Positions 6,940 to 15,483 of a stretch of DNA of 30,863 nucleotides are shown here, one piece after another. Under the pieces are notes generated by a model. It saw only the letters and a program-made list of their open reading frames with translations. It searched no databases and had not been told where the DNA came from. The position numbers and the translations under genes are program-made. Each line of letters starts with the position of its first letter. The first letter of the stretch is position 1. Origin of the DNA: an uncultured Campylobacter sp. (lineage in GTDB: Bacteria; Campylobacterota; Campylobacteria; Campylobacterales; Campylobacteraceae). The stretch covers positions 1-30,863 of the forward strand of contig NZ_CALIJA010000129.1 in the NCBI RefSeq assembly GCF_938017615.1, in the 5' to 3' direction.

Positions 6940-8257
6940 GCAAAAATTCCATAAATTTTAAATTTAGCTCCACACGCGCGTTCAAATCGCCCTTCTCAAA
7001 AGCGTTCAGCCCCTCAAAAAGCACTAAAATCCGCTCTTTTATCGCGCTCAAAAACTCCGCTTCGCTTGAAATTTTAAAATCTGCATTTGTGAGATATTTT
7101 GATTTGTCACCCGCTTGTCTCGCGGCCCCAAGGTGTCGCGCTTCCTCGGGCTGGTGCAGGGCGGAATTTTGAGCACCATAAGAGGCAAAACCTCCCGCTT
7201 GCATATCCTGCGCGGCAGAATTACAAAGCTGTGGCGTGGCGAGCTCATGGTCTCGCGCCTCAGGGATCGTAAAATTCTGTGGCTGTGAAACGAAATTTTG
7301 CTGCTGCGCGGCAGCATTGCGGATATTTAGTGCGGCGGAATTTTGAGCTTGAAGCGACGCAAAATCCTGCTTTTTAGAATGCGCTGTGCTGAAATAATCG
7401 TCAACTTCGTTTTCTTTGAAATCAGAGCCAGGCCCAAAATCGTCATTGCTTAGCTCCTTAAAATGCGCGCCTAAAATACGAGGCGTCAAATCTTGCTTAC
7501 TTTGGGAGCCGTCATCCGTAGAATTTAGTGCTAATTCAAAATCTTTACTTTCGGCAGAGCTTTGCGCCATGTTTGCGTCCCTGCTTTGCGGCGAAATAAA
7601 CTCATTCATATTGCTGCCTAAACTATCGTAAATTTCGCCTGCGATGCCCGATAAATCACGAAAGCTTTCGTCAAATTTTGCGGCGGAGCTTTTTAAAATT
7701 TCATCGCTTGCAAAGGTCGAATTTGCGGAATTTTTGCCGCTTGCAGAAGCAGAATTTTTAAAATTCTCTCCGTTTGGGGAGGCGGAAGCCGCAGAATTTT
7801 GACCGCCTGCAAGATCAGAATTTTTAAAATTCTCCTCGCTGGAAAAAGTAAAATTTTCATCTTTTACGGCAGATTTTTTTAAAGTAGCGTCCGCTACAAA
7901 TTCCGTGCCGCTAGGCGTAGAGCTATTACTCGCCATGGAATTTGAATGATCGAAGGCCGAATTTAAAGCGTCCGATGAAACAAGACGCGAAGTGGAATTT
8001 TTAGTATCCAAGGAAGTAAAATTTTGCGCGTTTGATGAAGCGATATCCGGCGCAGATGTAGAATTTAAGGCATCAGGTGCAATGAGATCTTGCGCAAAAG
8101 AAGCGGGGCTTAAAGCATACTGCGAAGTCTGCGCTTCTGCTTCAGCGCTGTTTGCATTTGCAGCCCCCTCTTGCTGCGCCGCCAAATCTTGCGCGCGCTT
8201 TTGTGCTTTCATCTCATTGACTGCTTCGATGATATCTTCTAGTTCATTTTCATACAT
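6899..8257 (-). CDS. CiaD-like protein (Cj0788 position) with expanded Ser/Asn/Ala low-complexity middle
   Basis: The 452-residue product has a short conserved N-terminus (MYENELEDIIEAVNEMK). A long low-complexity middle follows (about 30-390). The helical C-terminus (about 399-452) reads ISSEAEFLSAIKERILVLFEGL and ends IENRLENLSK. The C-terminus and the place just upstream of cca match CiaD of C. jejuni, a protein delivered to host cells that is roughly a third this length. The middle contains a 22-residue repeat (ENFKNS... at 142 and 164) and many NS/NF/QNSA units that come from RAATTY hexamers. ATG at 8257 is used, with AGGTGG 7 nt upstream. Homology to CiaD rests on position and the C-terminal tail; effector function here is unproven. 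Confidence 0.7.
   Translation of the reverse strand: MYENELEDIIEAVNEMKAQKRAQDLAAQQEGAANANSAEAEAQTSQYALSPASFAQDLIAPDALNSTSAPDIASSNAQNFTSLDTKNSTSRLVSSDALNSAFDHSNSMASNSSTPSGTEFVADATLKKSAVKDENFTFSSEENFKNSDLAGGQNSAASASPNGENFKNSASASGKNSANSTFASDEILKSSAAKFDESFRDLSGIAGEIYDSLGSNMNEFISPQSRDANMAQSSAESKDFELALNSTDDGSQSKQDLTPRILGAHFKELSNDDFGPGSDFKENEVDDYFSTAHSKKQDFASLQAQNSAALNIRNAAAQQQNFVSQPQNFTIPEARDHELATPQLCNSAAQDMQAGGFASYGAQNSALHQPEEARHLGAARQAGDKSKYLTNADFKISSEAEFLSAIKERILVLFEGLNAFEKGDLNARVELNLKFMEFLLASIENRLENLSK
7750..7834. repeat. 66-bp in-frame repeat inside the CiaD-like gene
   Basis: A 19-nt core (cagaatttttaaaattctc on the plus strand) occurs at 7750-7768 and again at 7816-7834, exactly 66 bp (22 codons) apart. 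The core holds a perfect palindrome (AGAATTTT-T-AAAATTCT) made of two RAATTY hexamers. The bases between the cores are only partly conserved. Confidence 0.85.
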
Positions 8258-8492
8258 CAATTAGCCACCTCTTAAATTCTGCTTGTTTACGTGCATCGAC
8301 GCTAAAAAAGCGCTCCAGCATCGCCATATTGACGCCAGAACTTACTCGATGATTTAAATTTAGCCGCGCAAAAAGCACCGCCGCATCGCCATCTTGCGGA
8401 TTATCGCGTAAAATACCGCGGCAAATCCGCATCGCACCGTATATATCGCCTTTTTTCTCAAGCTCCATAGCGTATGCTAGCGCGCCATTCAA
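8250..8492 (-). CDS. Small TPR-like hypothetical protein (Cj0787 position)
   Basis: This is an 80-residue soluble protein. Residues 4-38 resemble one tetratricopeptide unit (ALAYAMELEKKGDIYGAMRI, then CRGILRDNPQDGDAAVLFARL). A short helical tail follows, ending FKRWLIDV. It starts at TTG (8490-8492) with AGGAG 6 nt upstream, and that site overlaps the leuB stop codon. An out-of-frame ATG 2 nt away could mislead gene callers. Its end overlaps the CiaD-like start. In C. jejuni a small gene, Cj0787, precedes ciaD in the same way. Its function is unknown; a role as partner of the CiaD-like protein is only suggested by context. Confidence 0.8.
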   Translation of the reverse strand: MNGALAYAMELEKKGDIYGAMRICRGILRDNPQDGDAAVLFARLNLNHRVSSGVNMAMLERFFSVDARKQAEFKRWLIDV

Positions 8493-8501
8493 AGCTAGCT
8501 C

Positions 8502-9572
8502 CTAAGCCTTACTTGCGTAATCTGCGATGATCGAGCCGATCTCTGCGGTCGAGCAAATTTCTTTAGCATCGTACTGCGCGATGTCTTTGGTGCGGTATCC
8601 GTCGCGAAGCACGGCGCGCACCGCAAACTCGATCGCAGCTGCGGCCTCATTTTCGCCGAATGCGTATTTTAGCATCATCGCAGAGCTTAAAATCGTAGCA
8701 ATAGGGTTTGCGATACCCTGCCCCGCGATATCGGGCGCGCTGCCGTGAATCGGCTCGTAAATTCCCACCTTGCCGCCGATACTCGCACTCGGAAGCAATC
8801 CGATCGAGCCGCATATCATGCTCGCCTCATCGCTTAAAATATCGCCGAACAAATTCTCCGTCAAAATCACGTCGAACTGCGCAGGCGCCCGCACGAGCTG
8901 CATCGCGGCGTTATCTACGTACATAAATTCTAAATTTATCCCCGCATAATTTTTGGCTAGCTCGCTTACGACCTCGCGCCACAGCTGGCTTGTTTCAAGC
9001 ACGTTGGCCTTATCCACGAGCGTTATCTTTTTATTTCGCAAAAGCGCAGCCTCAAAGGCAACTTTTGCGACGCGCTCGATCTCGGCGGCGTTGTAGCACA
9101 TCGTATTTAGCGCATCCTTTTCGTTTTTAACGCGCGGCTGCCCGAAATAAATCCCGCCCGTAAGTTCGCGCACCACCATTATATCGACGCCTTTGATGAT
9201 CTCCGGCTTTAGCGTCGAAGCGTTTATCAGCTCATCAAAAATCATCGCAGGACGCAGATTTGCAAAAGCTCCAAGCTCTTTGCGAATTTTTAGCAGTCCG
9301 CTTTCGGGGCGCAGTTCGCGCGGCAAGCCGTCCCATTTAGCGCCGCCGATCGCACCGAAAAGCACCGCATCGCTCGATTTAGCGGTATTTAGCGTCTCAT
9401 CTGGAAGCGGAACGCCCATAATGTCGATTGCCGCGCCGCCCATCAAGCGGTAGTCAAAATTTAGCTCAAAATTAAATTTATGGCTTACGGCATCAAGCAC
9501 TTTTATCGCCTCTTCGATGATCTCAGGACCGATTCCGTCGCCTTTTATCACGCATACGTCGTATTTTTTCAT
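8502..9572 (-). CDS. leuB: 3-isopropylmalate dehydrogenase
   Basis: LeuB oxidises and decarboxylates 3-isopropylmalate to 2-oxoisocaproate with NAD in leucine synthesis. The 356-residue length is normal. The N-terminal GDGIGPEI motif is present. The substrate arginines (LLKIRKELGAFANLRP), the tyrosine in GGIYFGQPR, the lysine in LVDKANV and the metal aspartates in ILSDEASM are also present. The start has AAGGA, which overlaps the leuD stop 9 nt upstream. The following small gene has its ribosome site inside the leuB stop, so the run is tightly coupled. Confidence 0.97.
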   Translation of the reverse strand: MKKYDVCVIKGDGIGPEIIEEAIKVLDAVSHKFNFELNFDYRLMGGAAIDIMGVPLPDETLNTAKSSDAVLFGAIGGAKWDGLPRELRPESGLLKIRKELGAFANLRPAMIFDELINASTLKPEIIKGVDIMVVRELTGGIYFGQPRVKNEKDALNTMCYNAAEIERVAKVAFEAALLRNKKITLVDKANVLETSQLWREVVSELAKNYAGINLEFMYVDNAAMQLVRAPAQFDVILTENLFGDILSDEASMICGSIGLLPSASIGGKVGIYEPIHGSAPDIAGQGIANPIATILSSAMMLKYAFGENEAAAAIEFAVRAVLRDGYRTKDIAQYDAKEICSTAEIGSIIADYASKA

Positions 9573-9581
9573 CCAAATTCC

Positions 9582-10064
9582 TTACAAATTTATCTTTGTT
9601 TTTGCATAATTTATCGCTCCGCCCGCATCGAGTAGCTTTTGCATAAACTCGGGGATTGCGCCGAATTTATACTGAGTTTTTTGAGTTAAATTTTTAATTA
9701 CGCCGCCCTTCAGATCGATGCTAAGCTCGTCGCCCTGCGCGATTTTATCCGTCTCGTCGCATTCGAGGATCAAAAAACCCGTATTGAAGCTGTTTCGATA
9801 AAAAATCCTAGCGAAGTTTTTTGCGATCACGCATGAAATTCCGGCGGCCTTAAGCGCCATCGGAGCGTGCTCTCGCGAGCTGCCGCAACCGAAATTTTTC
9901 CCCGCTACGATGATGTCGCCGCGAGCTATTTTGGACGAAAAATCCCTATCCGCATCCTCCATAATGTGCGTCGCAAGCACCGCCGCGTCGGATGTATTTA
10001 GGTAGCGCGCCGCGATAATGATGTCGGTGTCGATATCATCGCCGAATTTCCATACTTTTGCCAT
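9582..10064 (-). CDS. leuD: 3-isopropylmalate dehydratase small subunit, short (type 2) form
   Basis: LeuD is the swivel domain of isopropylmalate isomerase and works with the iron-sulfur subunit LeuC. The 160-residue protein carries DDIDTDIIIAARYL at the start and GKNFGCGSSREHAP with FARIFYRNSFNTGF in the middle. The length and the AKNFARIFYRN wording match the short archaeal-type LeuD/HacB form and not the roughly 200-residue enterobacterial form. The partner leuC and also leuA are absent from the window, so they must lie elsewhere. AAGGCGG precedes the ATG. It is the first gene of the long minus-strand run. Confidence 0.94.
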   Translation of the reverse strand: MAKVWKFGDDIDTDIIIAARYLNTSDAAVLATHIMEDADRDFSSKIARGDIIVAGKNFGCGSSREHAPMALKAAGISCVIAKNFARIFYRNSFNTGFLILECDETDKIAQGDELSIDLKGGVIKNLTQKTQYKFGAIPEFMQKLLDAGGAINYAKTKINL

Positions 10065-10469
10065 ATTTCCGCCTTAAATTTTAAAATAGATGCGCGATTT
10101 TACCGACAAATTTATTAAAATCCGCTCAATCGCTCCGATACGAGGGCGGAATTCCTCGTTTGAAATTTAGGGCTAAATTTAAACGCAAAGGCGCAGAGAT
10201 AGGAAGTACGTAGGCGTTAAATTTTAAATCGGCGACATAAAGGATGCGGAATTTTGGCGCGCTAATTTTCGTCTTGCGAACGCGGAATTTTAACGGGTAA
10301 TCTTAAATTTAGCTAAAAATATAACCTAAATTTTAAAATTTAGCCTAATTTCTAGGATTTGAAAAATTATTAAATTTAGATGGTTCGCGCCGTATATAAG
10401 CAAAAATAAAGAGCGTTTCGGTATAATCCGATTTTCCAAAACAAATACACAACGACACAAGGAGATTTT
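10065..10469. other. Divergent leuD/rpoD control region, RAATTY-rich
   Basis: No gene is seen in these 405 bases. They hold the promoters for leuD (minus) and rpoD (plus). Many AAATTT and GAATTT hexamers lie between 10135 and 10390. No riboswitch or leader peptide with leucine codons was recognised ahead of leuD. Confidence 0.6.
10422..10427 (+). promoter_or_regulatory. Predicted -10 element of rpoD
   Basis: TATAAT lies 42 nt before the rpoD ATG, within an AT-rich tract that includes the upstream TATATAAG. AAGGAG at 10459-10464 is the ribosome site. There is no obvious -35, as expected in this group. Confidence 0.65.
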
Positions 10470-12350
10470 ATGGCGAGCCCAAAAGACGCCTTAACGCCCA
10501 TCGAGCAGTTCTTCGACGACAATCAAAAAAGCTACATCACCTACGAAAGACTGATAAAATTTTTCGACAAAGCCCCCACCGCGACGGCCGTTAAGAAGGT
10601 CGAAGCGCTTACGAAAAAATTCGACGTCGAGCTGATCTCCGCCGCAGAAATCTCTAAAATCAAAAATTTAGAGGACGCGAAGCTCAAAGAAGCCACGCAA
10701 AAAAAGCTACTAGACGAGGGCTGGGACGAGGAGTTTGACCTATCCAGCGACGTCGAGCTTTTGGAGTGGAGCCGTTCGGACAGCCCGGTGCGGATGTATC
10801 TTCGCGAAATGGGACAGATCCCGCTGCTGACGAAAGAAGAAGAGATCGAGATCAGCAAAAAAATCGAGCTCGGCGAGGACATCATCATCGACGCGTTTTG
10901 CTCGGTGCCATATCTGATAGATTTCATTTTAGATTATAAAGAGCCGCTAATCAACCGCGAACGCCGCGTCAAAGAGCTTTTTAAGAGCTTTGACGACAGC
11001 GACGAAGAGGGTGAAGAGGAGGACGAAGAGGAACTATCGGAGGAGGATTACGACGACGAGGAGGATGAGGAGAGCGCGGACGAGGCGAAGCAAAAGCGCT
11101 CTAGAAAGAACGATAAGCGCGCTCTAAAGGTCATCGAAAGCTTCAAGGCTCTTGAAAAAGCCAAAAAGGACTGGATGAAATTTGCCGAGAAAAACGCCGA
11201 GGCGATTAAGCAGAGCAAGGGAATTTTATCGAAGCTAAACTTGGCGTTTAAAAAGAAAATTTTAAAAGAAAAGCTCATGGATCTGGGTCCAACCAGCAAG
11301 CTCATCACCGAGATCGTAAAATCGATGGAGACCGCGCTAAAAAGCGACGAGGGCTTTGAAAAGGAGCTCAAGCGCCTAGAATACAAGCTGCCGATGTTTA
11401 GCGCCGAACTGCGCGAAAATCACAAAAAAATTCTAAAAGAGATCACGAGGCTTAGCAAAGACGACATCATTGCGCGCGTGCCGGAAGCTACGATGGTCTC
11501 GACCTACGTCGATATAAAAAAGCTCTTTTTGACAAAAGAGGCGAGCAAAAAAAGCTTTAATCTCGAGCCCGAGCGGCTGAAAGAAATTTTAGAGCAGATC
11601 AAGCGCGGCAAGCGCATCAGCGACAACGCAAAGGCGCGCATGGCGAAGTCCAACCTGCGCCTGGTCGTCTCCATCGCCAAGCGCTACACCAACCGCGGGC
11701 TGCCGTTTTTAGACCTCATCCAGGAGGGTAATATCGGGCTTATGAAGGCTGTGGATAAATTTGAATACAAGCGTGGTTATAAATTTTCGACCTATGCGAC
11801 GTGGTGGATCCGCCAGGCGATATCGCGCGCCATCGCCGATCAGGCCCGCACGATCCGCATCCCGATCCATATGATCGAGACGATAAATCGAATTAATAAA
11901 ATCACGCGCAAATATATGCAGGAAGGCGGCAAGGAGCCCGATATCAACGTCATCGCGCAAGAGGTAGGCCTTAGCGTCGATAAAGTAAAGCAGGTCATCA
12001 AAATCACAAAGGAGCCGATCAGCCTGGAAGCGCCGATCGGAAACGAGGACGACGGCAAATTCGGCGATTTCGTCGAGGACAAAAGCTCGGTTTCGCCGAT
12101 CGAGCAAATTTTAAAATCCGACCTAAAAGAGCAGATCGACGACATCTTAGAACAGCTCAACGACCGCGAGCGCACGGTAATCCGCATGCGATTCGGACTG
12201 CTTGACGACGAGAGCGACCGCACGCTTGAAGAGATCGGTAAGGAGCTCAACATCACTCGCGAGCGCGTCCGCCAGATCGAAAGCTCGGCGATCAAAAAGC
12301 TAAAACACCCAAAGATCGGCCGCAAACTAAAAACCTATATCGAGAGCTAG
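10470..12350 (+). CDS. rpoD: RNA polymerase primary sigma factor (sigma70)
   Basis: This is the housekeeping sigma factor, 626 residues. Region 1.2 reads DSPVRMYLREMGQIPLLTKEEE (near residue 105). A very acidic spacer (about 170-205, runs of Asp and Glu) lies in the non-conserved region. Region 2 is intact (NLRLVVSIAKRYTNRGLPFL, then DLIQEGNIGLMKAVDKFEY and STYATWWIRQAISRAI). Region 3 follows, and region 4 ends with the helix-turn-helix RTLEEIGKELNITRERVRQI. The promoter and AAGGAG are well placed. Its direction is opposite to the leu run. Confidence 0.98.
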   Translation: MASPKDALTPIEQFFDDNQKSYITYERLIKFFDKAPTATAVKKVEALTKKFDVELISAAEISKIKNLEDAKLKEATQKKLLDEGWDEEFDLSSDVELLEWSRSDSPVRMYLREMGQIPLLTKEEEIEISKKIELGEDIIIDAFCSVPYLIDFILDYKEPLINRERRVKELFKSFDDSDEEGEEEDEEELSEEDYDDEEDEESADEAKQKRSRKNDKRALKVIESFKALEKAKKDWMKFAEKNAEAIKQSKGILSKLNLAFKKKILKEKLMDLGPTSKLITEIVKSMETALKSDEGFEKELKRLEYKLPMFSAELRENHKKILKEITRLSKDDIIARVPEATMVSTYVDIKKLFLTKEASKKSFNLEPERLKEILEQIKRGKRISDNAKARMAKSNLRLVVSIAKRYTNRGLPFLDLIQEGNIGLMKAVDKFEYKRGYKFSTYATWWIRQAISRAIADQARTIRIPIHMIETINRINKITRKYMQEGGKEPDINVIAQEVGLSVDKVKQVIKITKEPISLEAPIGNEDDGKFGDFVEDKSSVSPIEQILKSDLKEQIDDILEQLNDRERTVIRMRFGLLDDESDRTLEEIGKELNITRERVRQIESSAIKKLKHPKIGRKLKTYIES

Positions 12351-12483
12351 GGCAAAACGCAGATATAGCGATCTAGCGACACGCCGAGGTAGCGGGCTTT
12401 TTAAAGCGATGTTATCGCGCGTACTTGTAAAATCATAGAATTCTGCTCTAAACTGAGTAGTGTAGGTTATTCAAGGAGACTTT

Positions 12484-13053
12484 ATGAAAACTTTAGTAAT
12501 CGTTATTTTAGACGGCTTTGCCGACTGGGAGGCTTCGCTACTGGCTCCCGCACTACGACATTTCACGGACTATAGCATCCTTTATGCCTCAACCGATAAA
12601 AACGAGAAAGTATCGTTCGGAGCTTTACGCGCAAAACCTGATTTAACAATAGATGAAATTTCGCCAGATGCCGCGGCAATCGTGTTAATCGGCGCTAGAA
12701 ATTCATGGCGCGAACTGCCTAGCGAAAACGCCTCAAAAATTGCTAATTTAATAGAGGAATTTAAACAACAAGGCAAGGTGGTAGGCGGTATTTGCGACGG
12801 GGCGTATTTCTTAGCGGCGGCAGGAGCGCTAAATGACTGCCATCACACCGCAAATAGTCTAGCAGACATCGTTAATTTGCCAAAATACAAAAATAAGCAT
12901 GCCTTTATACAAACAAGTCGCGAAGCCGTAGTAGACGGTAAAATGATCACCGCAAACGGAAACGCATTTATTGATTTTACTATTCAAATGCTGCGCGCCT
13001 TAGGAGATATAGACGAAGCAATAATTGCCCAGTGCGAACAAATGTGGCGATAA
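12484..13053 (+). CDS. DJ-1/PfpI family protein
   Basis: This 189-residue protein has the flavodoxin-like class I amidotransferase fold of the DJ-1/PfpI/YoaZ group. The nucleophile elbow GGICDGAY holds Cys104, and Glu16 in DWEASLLAP is the partner acid that activates it. Members act as glyoxalases or deglycases, proteases or stress-linked chaperones; which applies cannot be read from the sequence. The C-terminus (SREAVVDGKMITANGNAFID) follows the usual pattern. AAGGAG lies before the ATG. A TAGAAT at 12436-12441 may be its -10, so it may be transcribed separately from rpoD. Confidence 0.9.
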   Translation: MKTLVIVILDGFADWEASLLAPALRHFTDYSILYASTDKNEKVSFGALRAKPDLTIDEISPDAAAIVLIGARNSWRELPSENASKIANLIEEFKQQGKVVGGICDGAYFLAAAGALNDCHHTANSLADIVNLPKYKNKHAFIQTSREAVVDGKMITANGNAFIDFTIQMLRALGDIDEAIIAQCEQMWR

Positions 13054-13848
13054 GTAGGCAGTGCGCGTTTAGCAAATAAAATTTTGCCGAAGCAACACTC
13101 GAGCATATAAGCACAAATGAGATACAAAAAATACTGAAAATGAAATTTTGCCGAAGCGGTACGACATCGACGCTCGCTAGGTCTAACACAATACCTTAGT
13201 TTGCGTGCTTCCGTGCAAATACAGCATGGAATTTTACGCTCATTTTGCCACTAAAATTATATACGGTGCGAGCCTAAGCCAACAGACGCTATGAAATTTA
13301 AAACAAAGTGTGCCGCCAAAGCGGTACTTCAGCACGTGCCCATCGTCGTAAGCAAAAACGATGTCTTTCCCGTTTCGCCTTTAAATTTAGTGGAGCTCAC
13401 CATGCCTCAAATAACCCTCGCACGGCGAAATTAAATAGGTCTCAAAAAGCAAAAGCCACAAAGCTTGCTTTGTACATCTTATTTGCCACTTTATACCGAG
13501 TCCCGTTATCTCCCGCCGCCTCATTATTGCGCGCCGACATACAATGCAATACCTGTAGCTTTTATGGCCCGTTTATCATATCCCACCGCCATGATGCCTT
13601 GCCCATAATGGAACGCTTTAAAAATAATGGTAGAGCCGTCTCTCTTTACTTACACTTGTCGTACTCGTAATCGCAGTATCCAAATTTTGCCGCATCGCCG
13701 TGCCGATAACCGCAGCACTCTTAAATTTACTGCTCCGCCGTGCCGTCTCTCTCTTAAAATTTACCTTCTGTAGCCAAGGGTACGCTGGACAACACGACGT
13801 CGGTATTTTTGTCTCACTCTAAATTTACCTTCCGTAGCACCGCTAAAT
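13054..13848. other. Gene-poor stretch with dispersed AAATTT-GCCG units
   Basis: There is no convincing gene in these 795 bases. Degenerate units recur: AAATTTTGCCGAAGC (two copies near 13080 and 13145), then AAATTTACCTTC-GTAGC (two copies near 13757 and 13820). The plus-strand frame at 13308-13670 has no homology that I recognise, no ribosome site and a biased composition. The region could be decayed sequence or non-coding repeat DNA. Confidence 0.5.
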
Positions 13849-15297
13849 TTAACCGCGCCGCAAGCTGCGCTTTCTAAGATAGCTATAAATCCAAGCTCCA
13901 AGCACCAAAACCGCCGCGAGGCAATACATATAAAAGGCCGCGCCGTTTTCATACTCCACGTCCTGCGCGCTAAAGATCAGCTGCGACATCTCGGGGTTTC
14001 GCGCCGCCTCGTCCGCGATCTGCGCCATCACCTCATCATCATGCACGCCAAGCGTGATCTTTCGCAGCTCGATGAAATTCGTCCGCTTATCCAGATGCCT
14101 GCCGCTGCGACCCGTGACGTAAACGCTATGCGAGTAGAAATTTAGATAGTAAAATCCCGCGTCGTCCTTAAAAAGCCTTTCCGAGATCTGCCGCACAGCG
14201 CCTTTAAACGGATTGTCGCCCGCCCTTTTTAGCGCGCTTAGCCGGCTACCGTCTGCTCCAAATTTATAATACACGTACCAAAACGCGTCTTTGAGCCAGC
14301 CCTCGGCGCCGCTACCGCGCGGTCGATTTAAAATTTTATCTTTGCTTAGATAAAATATGCCGTTTTTGCTCGCAAACAGCATATATTCTTGATGCCTGCC
14401 CTGAAAATTTAGCGGCGTATAGGGCTCGTTTGTGGGGTCAAATCTCTCGCTGTTCATCAGCACCGCGCCCGTAGCGGGATCAAAAAGAAACTCTATGCCT
14501 GCGTTTGGCTCCACGAGATACATCCGCTCGCTAGGCGTGAAATTTAGCCTCTCGCCGCCTGCGTAGACGCTGCGTCCGTCGCTCAGCCAATTATCGATCA
14601 GGCGAAAGTGCGCGGGCAGCTCGGGGCCGTCTTCGTGTATGATTTTTAGCCTTATCTGTTTTAGGTTTTTTGCGTCGGCACCCGCTAAAATTTTACCCTC
14701 GTAAAATACCCGCTCGCCGTCCGTGGCGACGTAAGGGCTCTCCGTCAGCGGCGAGATGGGCGCGCTAGTATCAAGTCTAGCGTATGGATAGTTGTACTCC
14801 TGCGGCCATTTGGAGAGCCCAAAGGCGTGGAAAAATACCTTGTAAATGTAGCTTATCGCACTGCCCGTGCGCTGCGTGACGTCCGAGCAGAAGTAGCTCA
14901 CGCGCCCGTCGCTGTAGTAGCGAGAGCCGATCTTTTGCGTGCGAGCGGGATCCAGCCCCGTCATCTTGCGAGCGCCGCAAAATACGCTACTAGCGTCCAT
15001 GCCGACGTTTGAGTAGGAGTATCTGCCGGTATCAAGCGCGCGAAAGCTCGCCGCGTCCGCGCCGCCCTCCAGCTCGTAAGGAGCGAGGTTCCAAGAGCGT
15101 AGATAAATTTTGCCGCTGATGTTGTAATAATCGCTGCCGCCGATCTTTTGTGCGTCCGCGGGCAGCTCGCGCGAGCTATCATACACCGATAACTCATAGA
15201 TAAAAACGAGCGAGACGAAGAGCGGCACGAAAAGTACCGCAAATAGCAGCCTTAGCGCCTTTTTATCAAATTTGCTTAAATTATTCGTCTTTTTCAT
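13849..15297 (-). CDS. DKNYY-like protein with N- and C-terminal membrane anchors
   Basis: The 482-residue protein has a hydrophobic helix at about 14-36 (LLFAVLFVPLFVSLVFIY) and another at about 455-474 (FYMYCLAAVLVLGAWIYSYL). The part between should lie outside the cytoplasm. That part has repeated aspartate-glycine-tyrosine units such as ATDGERVFYEGKIL, SDGRSVYAGGERL and FKDDAGFYYLNFYS. These resemble the DKNYY family, whose function is unknown. No catalytic motif is visible. No Shine-Dalgarno precedes the ATG. Instead a TATAAT (15304-15309, minus) lies only 6 nt upstream, which would give a leaderless transcript. No operon partner is seen. Confidence 0.75.
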   Translation of the reverse strand: MKKTNNLSKFDKKALRLLFAVLFVPLFVSLVFIYELSVYDSSRELPADAQKIGGSDYYNISGKIYLRSWNLAPYELEGGADAASFRALDTGRYSYSNVGMDASSVFCGARKMTGLDPARTQKIGSRYYSDGRVSYFCSDVTQRTGSAISYIYKVFFHAFGLSKWPQEYNYPYARLDTSAPISPLTESPYVATDGERVFYEGKILAGADAKNLKQIRLKIIHEDGPELPAHFRLIDNWLSDGRSVYAGGERLNFTPSERMYLVEPNAGIEFLFDPATGAVLMNSERFDPTNEPYTPLNFQGRHQEYMLFASKNGIFYLSKDKILNRPRGSGAEGWLKDAFWYVYYKFGADGSRLSALKRAGDNPFKGAVRQISERLFKDDAGFYYLNFYSHSVYVTGRSGRHLDKRTNFIELRKITLGVHDDEVMAQIADEAARNPEMSQLIFSAQDVEYENGAAFYMYCLAAVLVLGAWIYSYLRKRSLRRG

Positions 15298-15483
15298 AAG
15301 GCAATTATATATCTTGCTAGTTTAAAACGTTAGAAATTTAAAAGCGTTTGCAGGGGAAATTTGAAAATTTAGGCTGCGGTAAATTTGGCGGCGAAAGCCG
15401 CGGGGTAAATTTATTTGACGGCAAAGCCTCAGCTCAAATTTGCCCGCACCCGCGGAACGACGCAAGCTCCGCGCAAATTTAAC

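Noticed and set aside
11840..12325. 161-residue frame antisense to rpoD
   Set aside because: It is a shadow of the strongly biased codon use of rpoD, with no signals of its own.
13308..13670. 120-residue plus-strand open frame
   Set aside because: There is no ribosome site, no recognisable motif and a composition unlike the neighbours; it lies in repeat-rich gene-poor DNA.
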